Origin: an uncultured Collinsella sp.
GTDB lineage: Bacteria; Actinomycetota; Coriobacteriia; Coriobacteriales; Coriobacteriaceae
NCBI GenBank assembly: GCA_902478705.1
Contig: CABSMB010000110.1
Span: 1-5,492, forward strand
DNA length: 5,492 bases
Direction of reading: 5' to 3'
This document shows positions 1 through 2,909 of this stretch, piece by piece; the stretch's first letter is position 1, and each line of letters starts with the position of its first letter. A program made the translations under genes and the position numbers. The notes under the pieces were generated by a model. It was not told where the DNA came from. It saw only the letters and a list, made by a program, of their open reading frames with translations, and did not search any database.

Positions 1-1
1 G

Positions 2-760
2 ATTGCCCGCGCCACGCCCGGTGCCTCGGGCGCCGACCTGGCCAACATCATCAACGAGGGCGCCCTGCGTGCCGTCCGCGAGGGTCGCAAGCGTGCCACC
101 CAGGACGATTTTGAGGAGTCGGTGGAGGTCGTCATCGCCGGTCAGCAGCGTAAGTCCACGGTGCTGTCCGACCACGAGAAGCAGGTCGTTTCTTACCACG
201 AGATCGGCCATGCCATCGTTGCCGCTCGCCAGAAGGGCTCTGCGCCGGTCACGAAGATCACCATCGTGCCGCGCACGAGCGGTGCTCTGGGCTACACCAT
301 GCAGGTCGAGGAGGATGAGCGCTTCCTGACCACACGTCAGGAGGTCCTGGACAAGCTCGCCGTCTATTGCGGTGGCCGTGCAGCCGAGGAGCTCATCTTT
401 GGTGAGATGACGACCGGTGCCGCCAACGATATCGAGCAGGCCACCAAGCTCGCCCGTAACATGGTGACGCGCTTTGGTATGTCCGATGAGTTTGGCATGA
501 TGGCGCTCGGTACCGTTCAGAATGCGTACCTCAACCAGGACACGTCGCTCACCTGCGCCCCCGGTACGGCCGAGCGCGTGGACGCGATTGTCGCCAAGCT
601 GATCGAGGATGCGCACGACCGCGCCCTGCAGATCCTGAAGGAGAACAAGTTTAAGCTCCACGAGCTGGCTCGTTATCTGTACAAGAAGGAGACGATCACG
701 GGCGAGGAGTTCATGAATCTCCTTACGCGCGAGAATCCGCTGATGCCGAAGCAGCAGTAA
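2..760 (+). CDS. ftsH: ATP-dependent zinc metalloprotease FtsH, C-terminal part (5' end outside window)
   Basis: FtsH is a membrane-anchored AAA+ protease that unfolds and degrades membrane and short-lived cytosolic proteins as a hexamer. The frame is open from base 2, so 252 residues are visible before the TAA at 758-760; family members are usually 600-750 residues. The N-terminal membrane segments, Walker A/B motifs and arginine fingers lie upstream. The first residues (ATPGASGADLANIINEGAL) match the helical lid at the end of the AAA+ module. The zinc site HEIGH is encoded at 197-211, and the third metal ligand is the Asp of TTGAANDIEQAT (codon 428-430). IVPRTSGALGYT and GGRAAEELIFGEMTTGA are further M41 peptidase signatures. 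The usual FtsH motif is HEAGH, so Ala to Ile at the third position is a mild oddity, but all ligands and the catalytic Glu are present. The C-terminal tail after the last helix is short (ends PLMPKQQ). Confidence 0.96.
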   Translation: MARATPGASGADLANIINEGALRAVREGRKRATQDDFEESVEVVIAGQQRKSTVLSDHEKQVVSYHEIGHAIVAARQKGSAPVTKITIVPRTSGALGYTMQVEEDERFLTTRQEVLDKLAVYCGGRAAEELIFGEMTTGAANDIEQATKLARNMVTRFGMSDEFGMMALGTVQNAYLNQDTSLTCAPGTAERVDAIVAKLIEDAHDRALQILKENKFKLHELARYLYKKETITGEEFMNLLTRENPLMPKQQ

Positions 761-778
761 TACTAGTTGCGCAGTGTC

Positions 779-817
779 AATCGCCCCATTTGAGTGTCCA
801 TCTCAAATGGGGCGATT
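779..817 (+). terminator. Perfect 16-bp hairpin between ftsH and the DUF523 gene; possible weak terminator or RNA-processing element
   Basis: Bases 779-794 are perfectly complementary to 802-817, with a 7-base loop (795-801). The stem starts 18 bases after the ftsH stop and ends 6 bases before the ribosome binding region of the next gene. Only three T residues (816-818) follow, so intrinsic termination should be weak. It could be a leaky terminator, a 3'-end stabiliser for the ftsH message, or a structure limiting downstream translation. There is no room for a separate promoter between it and the DUF523 start, which favours partial read-through. The hairpin is certain from the sequence; its role is inferred. 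Confidence 0.6.
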
Positions 818-822
818 TGCGT

Positions 823-830
823 GGGGAGAG
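823..830 (+). promoter_or_regulatory. Ribosome binding site of the DUF523 gene
   Basis: A GGGGAGAG stretch lies six bases before the ATG at 837. It fixes the start there rather than at an in-frame GTG at 774, which would place the N-terminus across the hairpin and add 21 residues that do not belong to the family. Confidence 0.75.
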
Positions 831-836
831 TTGTAT

Positions 837-1292
837 ATGAAGATCGTGGTAAGTGCCTGCTTGATGGGCGAGAGCTGCAAGTATAACGGGCTCGACAATT
901 ACCTTCGCGAACTGGTCGAGGCCTGCGAGCGTACGGGGACCGAGGTCCTCTTGGTGTGTCCTGAGGTCTTTGGGGGTCTGCCCACGCCGCGCAAGCCGTC
1001 CGAGATTGTGAACGGCGAGGTTCGTACCTGCGAGGGCATCTCGGTTGATCGCGAATTTCGCCTGGGTGCCCAACGTGCGCTCGATATGTGCGAGCAGGCG
1101 GGCGGGCCGGAAGAGATCGCCGCGTGCATCCTACAGGACCGTAGTCCCTCGTGCGGCGCGGGCCGCATCTACGACGGAACATTCAGCGGCACCCTCACGG
1201 CGGGTAACGGCGTCTTCGTTGATTTACTGCTTCGCCACGGTTATCGCGTGATCCCGGCTAGCGAGTTTGACCCCAGCATGCTGGAGCAATAA
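837..1292 (+). CDS. DUF523 family protein (YbbK/TudS-like, probable Fe-S cluster protein)
   Basis: The gene encodes 151 residues, the normal size for a stand-alone DUF523 protein. Family signatures run in order: VSACLMGESCKYNG near residues 5-18, VCPEVFGGLPTPRKPSEI at 40-57, and LQDRSPSCGAGRIYDGTF at 99-116. Conserved cysteines are C8, C14, C41 and C106. Established knowledge: a characterised member, TudS, is a 2-thiouracil desulfidase that holds a [4Fe-4S] cluster through three cysteines. By motif position C8, C41 and C106 are the likely ligands here, but this is inference, and most family members have no tested substrate. There is no signal peptide or membrane segment, so the protein should be cytosolic. 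The gene follows ftsH on the same strand after 76 bp, with a hairpin between them, so transcription may be partly by read-through. The start is ATG 837, chosen for its ribosome binding site and because VSACL should lie near the N-terminus. Confidence 0.9.
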   Translation: MKIVVSACLMGESCKYNGLDNYLRELVEACERTGTEVLLVCPEVFGGLPTPRKPSEIVNGEVRTCEGISVDREFRLGAQRALDMCEQAGGPEEIAACILQDRSPSCGAGRIYDGTFSGTLTAGNGVFVDLLLRHGYRVIPASEFDPSMLEQ

Positions 1293-1331
1293 AAAACCAC
1301 CACAAGGGTGCTGCTCCCTTGTGGTGGTTTT
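1291..1331. terminator. Bidirectional intrinsic terminator shared by the DUF523 gene and the dehydrogenase gene
   Basis: Bases 1293-1308 are perfectly complementary to 1316-1331 (16 bp, loop 1309-1315). The outer pairs are A-T: four T residues close the plus-strand stem, and six A residues at 1291-1296 give a six-U tail on the minus-strand transcript. The structure begins at the DUF523 stop codon, its first A pair being the last two bases of TAA, and lies 9 bp from the stop of the convergent dehydrogenase gene. It can therefore end both transcripts, with the better tail for the minus-strand one. Confidence 0.9.
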
Positions 1332-1340
1332 GGGTTAGAG

Positions 1341-2423
1341 CTAGAGGGTGTGGCCGTAGGCGTTGGCGGCCTTGATTGCGGCGGCGAACTTTTCGTCGGT
1401 GAAGGGCTCGGGGTTGCCCTGCTTCCACTCGTTGGTGGCGTGCGCGTACTCGCACAGGGCCGGGATATCTGCCTCGGCAAGGCCAACCTGCTCAAGCGTC
1501 ACGGGCAGGCCCATCTGCTTGTTAAAGGCGGCGTAGCGCTCAAGGTTCTCGGTATCGCCCGTATAGGCAAACAGCACGAGCACGCCCAGACTCACGACCT
1601 CGCCGTGCAGGTAGGAGCCCTTGCGCGGAATGCTGCACGTGGCGTTGTAGAACGCATGCGCCACGCTCGAGTTGTAGTAGTAATCGTTTTGGTTGGTCAG
1701 GTTGGAGACGTAGCCCGTGTTGACCACGATATCGAGTGCGATTTGCTTGACGGCCTCGCTCGACAGGTCCTGGCGCACGTCCTCAAGACCCTGGACGCCA
1801 TAGGTAAACAGCGGCTCGGAGCAGGTGTGGGCAAGCGCCAGGCCAAGACCTGCGGTGTGCTCCAAATTACCGGCGCTCGTGGCGTACTCGACCTCGGGCT
1901 GCTTAGAGAGGGCATCGCCTACGCCGGCCCAGAAGTACTCTGCCGGTGCCTTGGCGATGATCTTGGGGTTGATGAAGATGTGCGCCGGTCGGTTGGGGTA
2001 CGAATAGCCCTCGAGTGATCCGTCGTCGTTGTACACGACGGCAATGGCGGTCGCGGCGGAGCAGTTGGAACAGATCGTCGGGACCGTAAAGACGATCTTC
2101 TTGAGCTCGATGGCTGCGGTCTTCACGGTGTCGAGCGCCTTGCCGCCGCCGCAAGCAATGAGCGCGTCGGCTTCCTGGCAGGCGGGGGAGTTTACGACCT
2201 TGGCGATATTGGCGCGCGTACTGTTGGTGCCGTAGACGCGCGTCTCCAGAATCTCGACGTCGGTACCCGCTAGCGCAGCTTCGATACCGGGAAGTGCTGC
2301 GGCCAGTGCCCGCTTGCCACCGATGATCGCGACCTTGGTCGCTCCGTACTCCGCCAGTGCGGTGGGCAGCTCGTCAAAGCAATCCTCGCCAACGGTGTAG
2401 TCGCTCATTCCAATCGTGCGCAT
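1341..2423 (-). CDS. Iron-containing alcohol dehydrogenase, glycerol dehydrogenase (GldA) family; substrate uncertain
   Basis: The protein has 360 residues, close to the ~365 of GldA. It shows the family's NAD(P)-binding half followed by a helical metal-binding half. Visible signatures are the dinucleotide-binding motif CGGGKALDTVK (residues 91-101), PTICSNCSAATAIAVVYNDDG (115-135), AGVGDALSK with D170, AHAFYN with H256, and YLHGEVVSLG with H273. D170, H256 and H273 match the three metal ligands of GldA, and the 17-residue gap between the histidines is kept. GldA has STDAPCS in the pocket where this protein has SNCSAAT, so the Asp that contacts glycerol is missing. The segment looks more like YbdH/HcxA-type enzymes, which act on 2-oxo and 2-hydroxy acids. 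A cytosolic NAD(P)-dependent dehydrogenase is well supported; glycerol as substrate is not. The gene stands alone, convergent with the DUF523 gene and divergent from ileS. Start ATG 2421-2423 is preceded by AGAAGG with a 5-base gap. Confidence 0.9.
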   Translation of the reverse strand: MRTIGMSDYTVGEDCFDELPTALAEYGATKVAIIGGKRALAAALPGIEAALAGTDVEILETRVYGTNSTRANIAKVVNSPACQEADALIACGGGKALDTVKTAAIELKKIVFTVPTICSNCSAATAIAVVYNDDGSLEGYSYPNRPAHIFINPKIIAKAPAEYFWAGVGDALSKQPEVEYATSAGNLEHTAGLGLALAHTCSEPLFTYGVQGLEDVRQDLSSEAVKQIALDIVVNTGYVSNLTNQNDYYYNSSVAHAFYNATCSIPRKGSYLHGEVVSLGVLVLFAYTGDTENLERYAAFNKQMGLPVTLEQVGLAEADIPALCEYAHATNEWKQGNPEPFTDEKFAAAIKAANAYGHTL

Positions 2424-2428
2424 AGCAA

Positions 2429-2434
2429 CCTTCT
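2429..2434 (-). promoter_or_regulatory. Ribosome binding site of the dehydrogenase gene
   Basis: On the minus strand AGAAGG lies five bases before the ATG at 2423. This favours that start over an in-frame ATG five codons further in (2406-2408). Confidence 0.75.
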
Positions 2435-2510
2435 TTCGTTCGATAAAGTGCTTTCAGGTATTTTGCTCCAAGAGAAGATCCACAGCCGCGAGAAATTTCG
2501 AACGTATAAA
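2435..2510. repeat. Two similar AT-rich motifs upstream of the dehydrogenase gene (possible operator pair)
   Basis: Bases 2435-2447 (TTCGTTCGATAAA) and 2497-2510 (TTCGAACGTATAAA) share TTCG, two variable A/T bases, CG, then an ATAAA end, with one extra base in the second copy. They lie 62 bases apart in the region that should hold the minus-strand promoter. This could be a regulator binding pair or chance in an AT-richer intergenic stretch. No convincing -35/-10 pair for the minus-strand gene was found here. Confidence 0.25.
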
Positions 2511-2544
2511 ACCAGTGTTGAGGGTTTTTCGCCGGCGCGGAACG

Positions 2545-2553
2545 TGCTAGCAT
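2545..2553 (+). promoter_or_regulatory. Extended -10 element of the ileS leader promoter
   Basis: TGCTAGCAT reads as an extended -10 (TGn followed by TAGCAT at 2548-2553). The -35 position, 17 bases upstream, holds only a T-rich stretch (2525-2530), so the match is weak, which an extended -10 can tolerate. A transcript starting near 2560 would begin just before the T-box Stem I, as expected. Confidence 0.5.
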
Positions 2554-2647
2554 ACTCCGCATAAGCGTTGATGGGGACGAGTAGTCGGCCGTCCGCATGC
2601 TACAGAGAGCGGGGAGCGCTGAGAACCCGTGCATGCGACTGATGAAA

Positions 2648-2650
2648 ATC
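2648..2650 (+). promoter_or_regulatory. T-box specifier codon AUC (isoleucine)
   Basis: ATC follows GAAA in the 3' side of the Stem I internal loop and is followed by A and the CCCC strand, the standard place for the specifier. AUC pairs with the GAU anticodon of tRNA-Ile and agrees with the downstream gene. The register is set by this layout; AAU one base earlier (Asn) is the main alternative reading and does not fit ileS. Confidence 0.85.
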
Positions 2651-2778
2651 ACCCCGGAGCTGCGGTCCCAACGGACGTGCCGCGCAGGTTCGTCTTAGTA
2701 GACATCGCCGAGATGGCCGTCGATACAGGCCAGCCGAGTAACGGATGCGAGCGCGCGAATACGCGGGCGAGGGCATCT

Positions 2779-2846
2779 AAGCTGGGTGGTTAAGCGAAGA
2801 GCTTTTACGGGCAGGCTGCCTGTTTTGTGGCGCTTCGTCCCAGCTT
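2779..2846 (+). promoter_or_regulatory. T-box antiterminator with variant bulge
   Basis: AAGCTGGG (2779-2786) pairs perfectly with CCCAGCTT (2839-2846), and GCGAAG (2794-2799) pairs with CTTCGT (2833-2838). The seven bases between the two 5' strands, TGGTTAA (2787-2793), are the tRNA acceptor-binding bulge. The consensus there is TGGNACC, so the TGGN that pairs with the tRNA NCCA end is kept while ACC is replaced by TAA. N is T, which fits the A discriminator base of tRNA-Ile. The 3' strand overlaps the 5' strand of the terminator, making the two folds mutually exclusive. Confidence 0.85.
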
Positions 2847-2866
2847 GTAGGGACGGGCGCTTTTTT
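2830..2866 (+). terminator. T-box-controlled intrinsic terminator (attenuator) upstream of ileS
   Basis: GCGCT (2830-2834) pairs with GGCGC (2856-2860), and CGTCCC (2836-2841) with GGGACG (2850-2855), leaving one bulged T and an 8-base loop. Six T residues follow at 2861-2866. The structure is strong and shares 2833-2841 with the antiterminator. Confidence 0.92.
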
Positions 2867-2898
2867 GGTGCCCAGAGGGCGTGCGCGCCCACGACATG

Positions 2899-2905
2899 AA
2901 AGGGG
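2899..2905 (+). promoter_or_regulatory. Ribosome binding site of ileS
   Basis: AAAGGGG ends four bases before the GTG start at 2910. It supports that start over an out-of-frame ATG at 2896 and over the in-frame ATG at 2934, which has no comparable site. Confidence 0.75.
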
Positions 2906-2909
2906 TACC

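Larger units (their letters stand above)
2566..2866 (+). promoter_or_regulatory. T-box riboswitch (tRNA-Ile sensing) controlling ileS
   Basis: This leader RNA binds uncharged tRNA-Ile and then favours an antiterminator over a terminator, so ileS is expressed when charged isoleucyl-tRNA is low. Stem I starts with GATGGGGACGAGTAG; its GGGG (2573-2576) pairs with CCCC (2652-2655). AGTA (2580-2583) and GAAAATC form the specifier loop, and the distal part carries AGAGAGC and GCTGAGAAC, typical of the tRNA-elbow-contacting end. AGTC (2583-2586) pairs with GACT (2637-2640), and GCATGC (2595-2600) with its copy at 2631-2636. Stem II-like hairpins occupy about 2660-2731, including AGTAGAC (2697-2703). 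Stem III is GATGC/GCATC (2744-2748 with 2773-2777) capped by CGCG-AATA-CGCG. The antiterminator (2779-2846) and terminator (2830-2866) follow. The order, the conserved motifs, and the position before an isoleucyl-tRNA synthetase gene all agree. The sequence shows transcriptional attenuation. Confidence 0.93.

Noticed and set aside
774..836. N-terminal extension of the DUF523 protein from GTG 774
   Set aside because: It would run through both arms of the hairpin, has no ribosome binding site, and places the conserved VSACL motif too far from the N-terminus. ATG 837 has a good site.
1308..2018. A 236-codon plus-strand open frame over the dehydrogenase gene
   Set aside because: It begins inside the terminator hairpin and mirrors the codons of the well-supported minus-strand gene. 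It has no ribosome binding site and no family signature.
2595..2636. Two GCATGC copies seen first as a possible regulator operator
   Set aside because: They pair with each other as the two strands of the distal Stem I in the T-box, which explains them.
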